Assembly: GCA_034359265.1 (NCBI GenBank)
Contig: CP136894.1
Location: 31,588,501-31,652,500 of the forward strand
Length of the DNA: 64,000 nt
Direction of reading: 5' to 3'
Source: Canna indica
Lineage: Eukaryota > Streptophyta > Magnoliopsida > Zingiberales > Cannaceae
Under the pieces are notes generated by a model. It searched no databases and was not told where the DNA came from. It saw only the letters and a list, made by a program, of their open reading frames with translations. The first letter of the stretch is position 1, and each line of letters starts with the position of its first letter. The translations under genes were made by a program, and so were the position numbers. Of this stretch, positions 34,745 to 45,346 are shown piece after piece.

Positions 34745-35984
34745 ATCCTCCCCTAGCTTGGTGGAGCCGCCGCCCCTTCTTCCCTTCTTCTTGGAGCCCC
34801 CCCCTCTTCTTTCTTTGTCTTGGAGCCAAGTGCTTGAAGGCCGAATTTGGAGGCCGCCGCTTGAAAGTCTTTCTCTATTTCTCCTTCCTAATCAAGGTGA
34901 GTGGTTTTACCCCTCTTTTCTCAGGTTTTCTTCGTATTCTTGAGCCGTTCTTGAAATCAAGATATTCTTATTGGTTTTCCATCGACTCTTGAATTCTCGT
35001 CGTTTTCTTGTGTTGCCATGGAAGAGGAGGCCCAAAACCCCCCCTATGGGGCTCGGCAGTCCTAGGATGATCCTAGGGGTGCTCGGCCAAGGTGGAGATA
35101 AGAGTGTTCTCTAGGTGTTTGATAAAATATCTAAGAGAGGTTTCTTGAGAATTCTTGATAAAATGGATTACTTGTCAATTTAGATTCCTACATGTTAATG
35201 CATGCATGGTAATTAATATGTGATTTTTGATTAGTAATCGTGTTTTACAAAGATAGGGTTAATTTTAATGCCATGTGTGATCTTGATGTGGGTTCTTGAT
35301 CATGGAATATTTGATTCTTGATTTAAGATGATGTAGGTTCTTGCTAGTCTTCTTTAATAAATATGTATGTTGTGAGATCTATGTAAATGTTATAATTCTG
35401 TTTTAATGGTAATTAAAGATTTAATTTCTGTGAATTTCGGATTTAATTACCATGACATGCTGAAAATTTAATCTTGCTGAAAGTTCATATTGAATTGTTA
35501 AATCTGAGCTGATTTTGAAATCTCTGTTGTGATGCAAATAGATTTCTGAATATAGTCGTATAACCTATCATTTTGACCATAAAACATTGTTTGAAAATAT
35601 ATGACACACTCTGGAAATTAGATTCGGGTTAGATACACCAGTTTGGGGCTCAACAGTAAACTGAGAATAAAACCATAAAACAGAACCCTAATTTTGATGA
35701 TGATAAATTTTAATTGCATAATTAAAATGCAAGGGGCAACATAATCTATTATAAACCAATAAATAAATATTATGCATGAAATAAGATGTTACAAGTCTAG
35801 GGGTTGAGATCGGATATTGAGTGTTGTAACGTTCCCAATTAGGGCATCCCAAAGACACTGTAGGAGAAACTTGACTTAGGTCATATTGCACCATATGTTT
35901 ATGAATGGCGGAGAGGCTCGGTTAGTAGCCGGATTGTGGACTTGGCCCGGAAGGTTGGATGATAAATTCCCAACCTGTGGAACA

Positions 35985-36415
35985 AGTTCGGATGGGAAAA
36001 TTCTGATTGTTCCTGCGTATCATGTAGATCAAGTTCAGACGGGCAAATCCCGATTGTTCCCAAGATTCTATATTTAAAGGAATAAGTTCGGATGGTCGAA
36101 TCTCGATTATTCCTACGTTATCATTTTGGAACAAGTTCAGATGGGCAAATCCTGATTGTTCCTATGCTTCCTCGTGGAACAAGTTCGAACGGGCAAATCC
36201 TGATTATTCCCGAATTTCTTTAAGGAATAAGTTCGGACGGGCAAATCCCAATTATTCCTGTGATGTCTTAAAGGGGCAAGTTCGGACGGGCGAATCTCGA
36301 TTGTTCCTTCGCGTCTCGTGGAGCATGTTCAGACGAGCAAATCCCGATTGCTCCCGAGTTTCTTGGTTATAGGATAAGTTCGGACGGGTCAATCCCGATT
36401 ATCCTAGTAACCCTT
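35985..36415 (+). repeat. Minisatellite inside LTR1
   Basis: Eight or so units of 50-60 bp with the core AAGTTCGGACGGGCAAATCC followed by CGATTATTCC or CGATTGTTCC. LTR3 has the same family (47190-47670); LTR2 has amplified a different unit instead. Confidence 0.85.
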
Positions 36416-36969
36416 GTGTATTGCATGTTGCCTTAGGGCATGGTAGGCTTCGGCCTGTAGTACTCCACCGATGGCCAGATGGATGCCTTCGGGCATGTGG
36501 TGGCCAGCTGGCCTGATAGTTAGTCACTCCCTTGTGACCTTTCCTGCTTGAGTCAGGTGTTTTACATTATGCTATATATCTGTGTTTGGTTTCTCGTGGG
36601 GGTTGGTAGAATCGATCATTGAGTTCTTTTGAACTCAGCCATTGTCATTGTTTTTGTTTTGCAGAGCCTGACCAGTGAGGTGGGCTGGAGCACTTGGCGC
36701 AGCTGGAGGGCAGAGGAGCTACATTGATCTCATAGCAGTCATAGTTAGGGGTCGTAGTCGAGTTTGTAGTAGTTTTGTCATGCACTTGTGACTTGGTGTT
36801 TTAGAGTTGTAGTCCCGTGGGGACATTCATGTTTTTTATTCAAATTTTATTTGTTGAAAGAACTGTTGAACTTTGATTCTTTTATTTTCACATTTGAACT
36901 TTCTACCGAACACGTATAGGCACGTATACTATGGTCAGTCCTATGACCCTGGATTGGGGCGTGACAATG

Positions 36970-36981
36970 TGGTATCAGAGC
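36970..36981 (+). promoter_or_regulatory. Primer-binding site, initiator Met-tRNA type
   Basis: TGGTATCAGAGC starts three bases after the LTR end, the usual plant LTR-retrotransposon primer site complementary to the 3' end of initiator Met-tRNA. Confidence 0.85.
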
Positions 36982-37050
36982 ATGTGGTTCGTTCTTAGAA
37001 CACCTAGAGTTGTACCGTATAGGGCATTGCTAGCATGTCGGTATACGGTA

Positions 37051-37055
37051 GGGTT
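37051..37055. repeat. Target-site duplication GGGTT, left copy
   Basis: Repeated at 38638-38642. The undisturbed paralogous site near 48395-48420 has TATACGGTAGGGGTATGTTA without an insert. Confidence 0.92.
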
Positions 37056-38637
37056 TGTTGGGTGAAATGGCACAATAGAGGGGGGGGGAGGTGAATAGTG
37101 TGTTAACTAATTTATTAGCCTAAATTCGATTTTAGTGGTTTTTGATTATTTAGGCAAATGACAATTTATCGACTAGATGCGGAAGCAAAAATAAACCAAT
37201 TAAGCATAAGCAAAGATATCAATGCAGACACGAGGATTTTATAGTGGTTCGGCCCCAATGCCTACTCCACTACCTAAGCACCCCGCTTAGGATTTCCAAA
37301 CTAAGTTTATTAGATTAAATAGTTTCCCTTACATAGAGGACTTTGACTCGAAGAGTCTCACTCTCAACCTAAGGCACTTCCACACCCGGAAGTCTCCGCC
37401 TTCTTATCGAGAGCACTCTTCCACCTCAACCCTAAGCGACAACTCAACTAATTTTAGCGATCTGAGTTTGCACCGGTGGAATTAAGCCTCAAACACAAAG
37501 GCAACCACCCAATTTTAAGATCTAACAACCTAGGTCTTCATAAGCACAAATCCAAAGAAAACAATGTTCAAATAACAATTAAAATTACAATGAAAAGAGC
37601 TTAAAGAGTAAACCAAGACTAAATGCTCTTTTCCAAGCCTTCAAAGTCTCCAACTCGCTAAGTCTTAGAGCTCGAATTAAAGCCCGAGTTGAGGAAGAGT
37701 GTGCGCTTGAAGAAGTTGTCGATGGAAGAATCGAGCGCTATTTATCGATCTTTTGAAGGCTCAAAACTCTCCTTTAAAATGCTCGATTACATCTGTAAAA
37801 AAATCTAAAGGGAGTTAGGTGAGGGTTATTTATAACTCTCAACTGAACGGGCTGTTCAACGGGCGAAAAACAAGCCGTTACAGTCGTTCGGTCGCTTGTC
37901 GGTCGATTATCGGTCGACCGACCGATCGACCACCTGCGACTACTACCCTTTCTATGCTTTACTCGCGCCATTCGGTCGACTGAATGGATCACGACTTCAT
38001 TGATCTACAATTCGATCGACCGATCGGTCAACCGATGCATTTAAGCCAGAGGTACGATTTGCGATCTGTAATCTGGTCGACCGATCGGTCGACCGATGCA
38101 CCTTCTGCCAAATTTTGGCTTTGGTCGGTCGATCGGTATGTCGATCAACGTAGCCTTCTGCCAATTTTTCACCAACTTTGGTCGACCTATCGGTCGATCG
38201 AATGGCTACTGCCATTTTGTGGCATCATTCGGTTGACCGACCAGTGGACCGAATAGACTACTGCCAGTATTCTGCCTTGTTTGGTCGACCGATTGGTCGA
38301 CCGAACTCAGACTGAGGCTGATTTTTACTTTGAATTTTTTACATGCTTTTTCATGGATTTTGTTACCAAGTTTTGACTTGGATAATTTTTCAATTTGGCT
38401 TGGGATAAAATCATCATAGGGGTATATTACATGATTTCTACTTGATCTATACCCGAGCCTTTCTTTGACGTTTTCTTCTTCCGTTTCTTTGACGGTCTTT
38501 TCTTTCGTTTCGTTTGAACGAACTTCACAAGCTTATCGCAACCTCAACCTATACTCCAAACTTCACACATAGATTAAATACATGTTTGTTATCATCAAAA
38601 TGAAGATCGAAGCTTGAGATAAACCCTTAAGCCAACA
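37056..38637 (+). mobile_element. Solo LTR, 1,582 bp, SIRE/Maximus-like copia family
   Basis: TGTTGG...CCAACA ends with duplication GGGTT. It is the same family as 22020-23474 and lies in the untranslated leader between the primer site and gag of the gypsy copy. It is about 127 bp longer than the other copy, mostly because of the palindromic array at 37890-38310. Confidence 0.9.
37890..38310. repeat. Array of GGTCGACCGATCGGTCGACC palindromes
   Basis: Seven or eight copies of an imperfect 20-24-bp palindrome built from GGTCGACC and CGATCG are spaced about 45-70 bp apart, alternating with CTTCTGCCAAxTTT-type spacers. In the sister LTR (near 22845-22880) only one degenerate unit is visible. Confidence 0.85.
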
Positions 38638-38642
38638 GGGTT
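38638..38642. repeat. Target-site duplication GGGTT, right copy
   Basis: Partner of 37051-37055. Confidence 0.92.
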
Positions 38643-38766
38643 ATGTTATGAGATCAATGGGTTAAGTCTGCACTTCAGTGCGACTTGTGGTTAAGTTTGC
38701 AAAAAATTGTTTAGGGTGAATTAAATTGACTTATTGTGATGTTTTCTTTCAAGTGATTCCAGATTG

Positions 38767-40800
38767 ATGGAGGCCTTTGATGCCGCGAGGAGCGGTAGTG
38801 ATAGCAACTCCACTGAGCGCCGAGGCCGAGGTCGGGGTCGTGGGAGACCATAGCAGTCCCGGGAGGAGGTGGGATAGATCCCTTGGTTGTGTAGGTGCAG
38901 GCCCAAGTGGCTGAGCTGACTGAGGCACTCCACAAGGAGCAAGAACTGAGGCAGCAACCACAACCGGTACCGGCAGCACCCGCAGTACCAGAGGTGGTCC
39001 AGCCAATGGCACCGGTGATCAGAGCCCCTAGAGCACCTTCATATGTAGATTTTGTTGCATTCATACCACTGGAGTATACATGGACAGATCAGCGAGTGGA
39101 GGTTACCAATTTCCTAGGATATTGCTATGAGTTGTGTAGAGAGCTTGGTTGTTCATTTGAGACGACCGCTCGACTGATCGGGTAACAGCTGAGAGGACCA
39201 GCCAAGGATTGGCTTCACAACTAGAGGGACCACATAGCAGCAGATGCACTACCCCCTACTTGGGAGGAGTTAGAGCTGCTATGGTGGAGAAGTACCTGCC
39301 GCTGAGCGTATGGGACAGGCGGGCGAAGGAATTCGAGCTACCGCGTCAGACTAGCAGTATGTCAGTGATGGACTATGAGATGGAGTTCACTCTGTTATCG
39401 AAATATCATCCCACCTTGATAGCTACAGATACTGCTAGGGTCAACAGGTTTGTCGAGGGGCTAAGGTCGCATATCGCCAGACTTATCCATTACACAAAGG
39501 ACTCTTCCTTTGCTTGGGTTGTAGATGAGGCGCTCTGGAAGGAGGCACTGGTACCGACAAACAAGCATGATGGACCTCAGAAGAAAGAGTTTTGGCCCCA
39601 ATAATCGGAGGGTCGTCCAACTCACTCTGAGGATACTCTCAGGACAACAGATCCACCACAAGGAGGAGGTCATAATAGTTCTAGAGGCCACATGGGCTTA
39701 GGACCAGGGGCATCGTCAAGAGGCTCGCAGCAGAGGCCTAGGCCGCAGTCGTGTAACCGATGTCATAGGAAGCACTAGGGAGCTTGATGGGGACATTCAG
39801 AGATTTGTTTTAGCTATGGGCAGACTGGGCACAACAGAAAGAATTGTCCTAGTAAGGGCAGTCAGCAGCCTGATCAGACCAGAGGAAAGGCACCAATGTC
39901 AGTGGGTTCCATGGCTCAGAGGGTTCAGATTCAGGGAGGATGCCAGCGAGCTGGTGGTTCAGAGAGGTCCGCTACACGGGTGTTTGCTATGAACCAAGTG
40001 AGCGCTGAGGCATCCAGGGCAGTAGAGTCAGGTGACCTTGTTGTTGGTTCTGCCATTGCATATGTCTTATTTGATCCTGGTGCTACGCACTCTTTTCTAT
40101 CTGTTTTGTTTGCTGCTAAGTTGATAGGGAAACCCTCTGATCTTGATTTGCCTATTGTGGTGTCTACGCCTACGGGCGTTTCTATACTGGCAGAGACAGT
40201 CTTTCGGGGCTGTGAGGTGGTCATTTCTGGGCACGTGTTCATGGCCGAATTGACACTCCTGCCGATGCTAGAACTTGATGTAATTTTGGGCATGGACTGG
40301 TTGGTGGACCATTTCACCTCAGTGTACTGCAGGGCTAAGATTGTGATGTTCAGTAAGCTCAGGATTGCCCCAGTTTACCTTCCAGGGTGAGGGAAGGGGA
40401 GATTCATTGATGGCAATTTCAGCTCTCAAAGCTCGAAAGCTGCTTCTAGACGGTTGTCAATCCTTCTTGGCCTTTGTGTTTGTGGTTGAGGGAAGCAGAG
40501 CCGTGGCTAGGGGCATTGGGGGAATGCCGGTGCTATGCAGGTTCTCTGATGTATTTCTAGAGGAGTTGCTATGGTTGTCCCCAGAAAGGGAGATTGAATT
40601 CTGTATTGATTTGCAGCCAGGGGTGAAGCCGATCTCCATCCCGTCGTATCGGATGGCACCAGTAGAGTTGAGGGAGTTGAAGTCCTAGTAGGAGCATCCT
40701 GAGCATTTGAGGGTAGTTCTGGAGACTCTCAAAGACCATAGCTTATAGCAAAATTCTCCAAGTGCGAGTTCTAGCTAGAGAGTGTAGGGTTCCTTGGCCA
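38767..40800 (+). pseudogene. Ty3/gypsy gag-protease-RT relic, first part
   Basis: The ATG at 38767 starts a Gag with an Arg/Gly-rich N-terminus. It continues in several frames: YTWTDQRVEVTNFLGYCYEL (about 39075), KYLPLSVWDRRAKEFELPRQ (about 39290), and a zinc-knuckle remnant with GHNRKNCP-like coding near 39825. The protease has YVLFDPGATHSF (about 40065) and VILGMDWLVDHF (about 40285). RT then begins (FCIDLQPGVKPISIPSYRMA), but after ELRELKS (40685) the next residues are EHPEHLRVVLETLKD. The whole catalytic RT core, including the FxDD box, has been deleted. It ends inside FLGHV at the solo LTR 40806-43374 and continues at 43375. Confidence 0.85.
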
Positions 40801-40805
40801 TGTGG
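40801..40805. repeat. Target-site duplication TGTGG, left copy
   Basis: Repeated at 43375-43379. It lies inside the RT codons for His-Val-Val of FLGHVVS. Confidence 0.9.
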
Positions 40806-43374
40806 TGTAATATCCTAGATATTTAATTTATTATTCAGTTGCGTGTGTTTGCCAGCATAGCGGACTAGTTCGTGGTCGAGCTGAGTCGACTCATGGTCCG
40901 GAGCAAGCTTGCGAGCTCGGGTAAGAAAAATATAAATTTATGAAATTAGGTTTGAGTGGTTGGAATTATGTTTAATTATTGTGGTGTTTGGATAATTATG
41001 AATTATGCCTATGTGGGTGCATTTAATTAGATGTTTATGATTTAATTAAATTATCAGGTTAGCGGGTTGGTATTGGCTTAAGTGGATGCGAGTTGGGCTT
41101 AGGTTGGAAGGATTAGGGTTGAGGAGGAATTATAAATCCCCTCCCCTAGATTGTGGCTCCAACTTTTGAAGCCACACAATTATGAGAGGAGGAGCCAGCC
41201 GATAGCCCAAGCCACCAGCCGCCCTCAAGCCTAGCCGCCGAGCCATCCTCCCCTCTTCCCCTCTCTATTTCCCTATCTTGGAGCAGCCGACTTGAGGAGG
41301 AGCCGACGCCCCTCCTTCCTTCCTCCTCTTTGAGTCGTCGGCTTGAGTGGAGCCGTCGACCCTCTTTCTCCCTTGTCGAGTCGAGCCGCCCCCTTTGAGG
41401 CCGGATTTGGATATCGCCGCTTGGAAGTTCTTCTCTAAATCATTTTCCTAGTCAAGGTGAGTGGTTTTATCCCTCCTATTCAGGTTTTCTTCGAATTTTC
41501 TTGAAGCCACCTTGAGGATTCTTGATTTTGATAATGTCCTTTTGTGTTCTTGAGATTTTCTAGGTTTCTATGCCATGCTTAGATCTTAAATTTTGATCTC
41601 ATATCATGGAATTTATGTTTAAGGGAAGATATGTGATTTTATAATTAAATCTTGGGAATCTTGGGTGCAAACCTCATCTTGGAGTTCTAGATGTTCTTGA
41701 TGCTAAAGAATTAATTTAATTTCCTTTCTTGGTTTAGGGATTCTTGATATATATGCTAGTTTTAATTGAATAAAAATTACGAGATTGTATGAATGATTGT
41801 CTTGATAAAATCAATATGTGAAGTTAGAAATTTAGGAATTTAATTCTGCAAAATTCGGATTTTTATTTCATGTTGTGCTGAAAATTTTAGCTTTCTGAAA
41901 TTTATGTGTTGTTTATTGAATCTGGGCTGATTTTTTTTTCTCTATTATTATGTGATTAGATCTCTGATTATAATCGTGTAACCTATCGTTTTGACCAGAA
42001 AATATAGTTTGGAAACATAGGGCACATTTTAAAGAGTAGATTCGGGTTATAAACAGCACTTCTTGGCAGAATAAAACCCTAAAAGAAAACTCTATAACAA
42101 AACCCTAATTGAGATGATTTAGATTTTAATTCTATAATTAAAATTGGGTCTTTGGGTGAGCATAATCTGTTATGAACCAACTTACAATGTATGCATGAAA
42201 TAAAACTACACGGGTTCATGATGTTGCAGGTCTAAGGGGTAAGGGTCGGGTTTGAAGTGTTGAGACGCTTTATAGTGAGTACACCCTTAGGACACCGTAG
42301 GAGAATCTTGACTTAGGTCTTGATGCGTCATATCCTTGGAAATGGTGGAGCGGCTCATTTAGGAGTCGGGTTACGGGCTATGCCCGGGTGGTTAGATGTC
42401 AATTCCCAACCTGCAGGATAAGTTCGAAGGGCATTTCCTGATTATCCTGATATGTGCGAGGGTAGGAATTCGACCCGATGCACCTCTTGATGGTGATGTT
42501 GTCTTTGGGCATGGTAGGGATTTGACCCAAGCACCTCTTGATGGTGATGTTGCCTTTGGGCATAATAGGGATTCGACCCGATGCACCTCTTGACGGTGAC
42601 GTTGCCATTAGGTATGGTAGGGATTCAACCCGATGCACCTCATTGATGGTGATGTTGCCTTTTTTAGCATGGTAGGGCTTCGGCCCGATGCACCTCTGTG
42701 ATGGTGATGTTGCCTTTGGGCATGGTAGGGCTTCGACCTAATGCACATTTTTTTTAGGTGACGTTGCCTTCGCGCATGGTAGGGCTTCGGCCTGATGCAC
42801 CTCTTTGAAGAGATAGATGTCGTGGGCATGGATGGCCTTCGAGCCTAGTAGCTAGTCACGTTTTTGCGATGTGGCCTTTTTAGAGATAGAATTTATTTAT
42901 GTTATCTCTGTGTTTATTTGTGAGGGTGGATAAAGTCGCTCGCTGAGTTCTTTGAACTCACCCATTGTCATGTGATTTCTGTTTTGCAGAGCCTGACCGG
43001 CGAGGTGGGTTGGATGCACTTGGCGTCGCTGGAGGGCAGAGGAGCCGTTGGATCTCATAGCAGTCCTAGTTAGGGTCGTAGTCGAGTTTTTCTTTTGGTA
43101 GTGTCATGCACTTGTATTAGCTTGTTTTGGCATTGTAGCCTGAGGGCATTTATATTATTATTTCAGGTTTTATTTGACTGAACTTTTGAACTGTTGAACC
43201 TAATCGTATTTCCGCATTTTCTTTACTTTTGAGTTATTAATCTAAACTTGTTATTGATTCACTTTTCCTTTAAAATAAAACTTGTTGTTTTCTTTCCGCT
43301 ACATTATTTGTTTTGGCATGTGCATGAGTTAGGCTTCGGGGTATAGGCACGGGACCCTGAGTTGGGGTGTGACA
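40806..43374 (+). mobile_element. LTR2: solo LTR, 2,569 bp, same gypsy family, inserted in RT
   Basis: TGTAATATCC...TTGGGGTGTGACA with a perfect TGTGG duplication. The pol reading resumes directly after it in the same place in the protein, so a member of the family inserted into an older copy and then recombined to a solo LTR. It has a TATA box at 41131-41137, a GAGCCGCC-rich leader (41160-41400), and the amplified GATGTTGCCTTTGGGCATGG minisatellite at 42440-42810. Confidence 0.9.
42440..42810 (+). repeat. Minisatellite inside LTR2, different unit from LTR1/LTR3
   Basis: Six or seven units of about 52-58 bp: GCATGGTAGGGATTCGACCC, then GATGCACCTCTTGATGGTGA, then TGTTGCCTTTGG. Single diverged copies of this unit exist in LTR1 (about 36430-36490) and LTR3 (about 47670-47740), where the neighbouring AAGTTCGG unit is amplified instead. 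Confidence 0.85.
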
Positions 43375-43379
43375 TGTGG
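43375..43379. repeat. Target-site duplication TGTGG, right copy
   Basis: Partner of 40801-40805. Confidence 0.9.
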
Positions 43380-45346
43380 TGTCCAGGGAAGGCGTAAAGG
43401 TGGACCCCGCAAAGATAGAAGTAGTTCAGAATTGGAAGAGGCCGACTAATATCTCAGAGATCCACAGTTTCCTGGGGTTGGCAGGCTATTATAGAGAATT
43501 TGTGGAGAATTTCTCCATGATTGCAGCGCCATTGACACGCCTGACTCAGAAGAATGTCAAATTCGACTAGGACAGTAGGTGCGAGGAGAGCTTTCAGAAG
43601 CTCAAGGACTGCTTGACGTCGACACCAGTTTTCGCAGTACCCTCGGGCTCGGGAGGGTTTGTGGTTTACTATGATGCCTCCCGGGTCGGCTTGGGTTGTG
43701 TGTTGATGTAGACTGATAGGGTGATAGCATATTCCACCCTGTAGTTGAAAGTTCACGAGAATAATTACCCGACTAATGATCTTGAGCTAGCAGCAGTGGT
43801 GTTCGCATTGAAGCTGTGGCGTCACAACCTTTATGGCGAGGCTTGTGAGATATACACTGATCATAAGAGCCTCTAGTATTTGCTCACCCAGAAGGAGTTG
43901 AACCTGAGGCAGAAAAGATGGCTTGAGCTCTTGAATGACTATGACTGCACAATCATGTTACATCCGGGGAAGGCTAATGTGGTGGGTGATGCTTTGAGCA
44001 GTCTGGCGCATTTGGCAGTCAGGAGGAGGCCATTGGATCAGGAATTGGCTATGTGCTTTGATGGCAGGGCAGTTTTGTCAGTGTTAGCTTCTGGTTCGCT
44101 GGTGGCTCACCTGAGGATGTAGCCCACGTTGGTAGACATGCTGCGGGTAGCGCAGGAGGAGGATGCTTTCTGTGCACTCACTAATGATCTGGCTAGGAGA
44201 GGTGATGTCGATAATGGTTTCGGTATTGACTCGAAGGGCATTTTGAGGTTTAAGAATAGGATAGTGGTGCTAGATATGGCCGAGGTTCGTAGGCAGGTAC
44301 TAGAGATGGCTCATCGATCCACATACACTATGCATTCGGGAGCCACGAAAATGTACCGTGATCTGAGGTAGAATTATTGGTGGAAAGGCATGAAGAGAGA
44401 AGTGGTCGAGTTTGTGTCTAAGTACCTGATGTGTCAGCAGGTTAAGGCCGAACATTTAAAGTTGGTAGGATTGCTCCAGAATCTAGAAGTACACAAGTGG
44501 AAATGAGAGAAGATAACCATGGATTTTGTGATAGGGTTGCCAAAGTCTGGGAAGGGAAATGATTCTATCTGGGCTGTGGTGGATTGCCTAACCAAGACGT
44601 CACATTTCATACCAGTCGGGATGACCTTTTCAGCCGAGCATTACGCGAGCTTGTTCTTGGATCGAATCGTCGCTTATCATGGTGTCCATGTTATGATCAT
44701 CTCAGATAGGGTACTCAGTTCACAGCACGATTTTGGTAGTCTTTCGAGGAGGCGTTGGGCACCAAGTTTGGTTCAGCACTGCATTTCACCCTCAGATGGT
44801 CAGTCAGAGCGGACCATTTAGACATTGGAGGGCATGCTGAGAGCATATGTCCTAGACTTGGAGGGCAGTTGGGAGAGGCACTTATCCATGATTGAGTTTG
44901 CCTACAATAACAGCTATCACAGCAGCATCGAGATGGCCCCATTTGAGGCATTATATGGGCGGAGATGCAGGTCTCCTGTAGGTTGGTTTGAGGTAGGGGA
45001 TTCCCTTATGCTGGGACATGACTTGGTTGAGGAGGTAGTAGAAAAGGTGAAGCTAATCAGGGAGAGGTTGTTGGCAGCTCAGAGTCGCCAAAAGATGTAT
45101 GTGGATGGGAAGGTCAGAGAGGTAGAGTTTTATGAGGGGGACATGGTGTTCCTCAAGGTGTCCCCTATGAAAGGGGTGGTGAGGTTTGGCGAAAGACGGA
45201 AGCACAACCCTAGGTTCTTCAGGTGGATCCCTATTCACAAGCGCAGGGGAGCTGTGGCATATGAGTTGGCTTTACCTCCTAGTATGGACCAGGTGAATCC
45301 AGTGTTCCATGTATCTATGCTGAAGAAGTATGTTCGAGATGAGTCC
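43375..45346 (+). pseudogene. Ty3/gypsy pol relic, second part (RT end, RNase H, integrase)
   Basis: It continues the RT interrupted at 40805: [40 protein letters not shown]. RNase H follows ([22 protein letters not shown]), then the integrase zinc part (HRSTYTMHSG, YLMCQQVK). The catalytic core has AVVDCLTKTSHF, ISDRV and SDGQSERT, then EFAYNNSYHSS and NPVFHVSMLKKYVRDES. Stops at 43568, 43709, 43742, 43874, 44120, 44369 and 44819 are TAG; the one at 44504 is TGA; all share one frame. The frame is disrupted around 44705-44790. The chromodomain end is missing because LTR3 begins at 45347. Confidence 0.87.

Larger units (their letters stand above)
34453..36966 (+). mobile_element. LTR1, gypsy TGTAATATCC family, 2,514 bp
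   Basis: It begins TGTAATATCCTAGATATT and ends GATTGGGGCGTGACA, followed three bases later by a Met-tRNA-type primer site. It carries a TATA box (34738-34744) about 285 bp inside the start, a GA/CT-rich leader, a GTGAGTGGTTTTAC donor-like motif, and an internal minisatellite. It is the 5' LTR of the decayed gag-pol copy that continues to 45346. A target duplication cannot be checked because the other end is lost. Confidence 0.85.
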
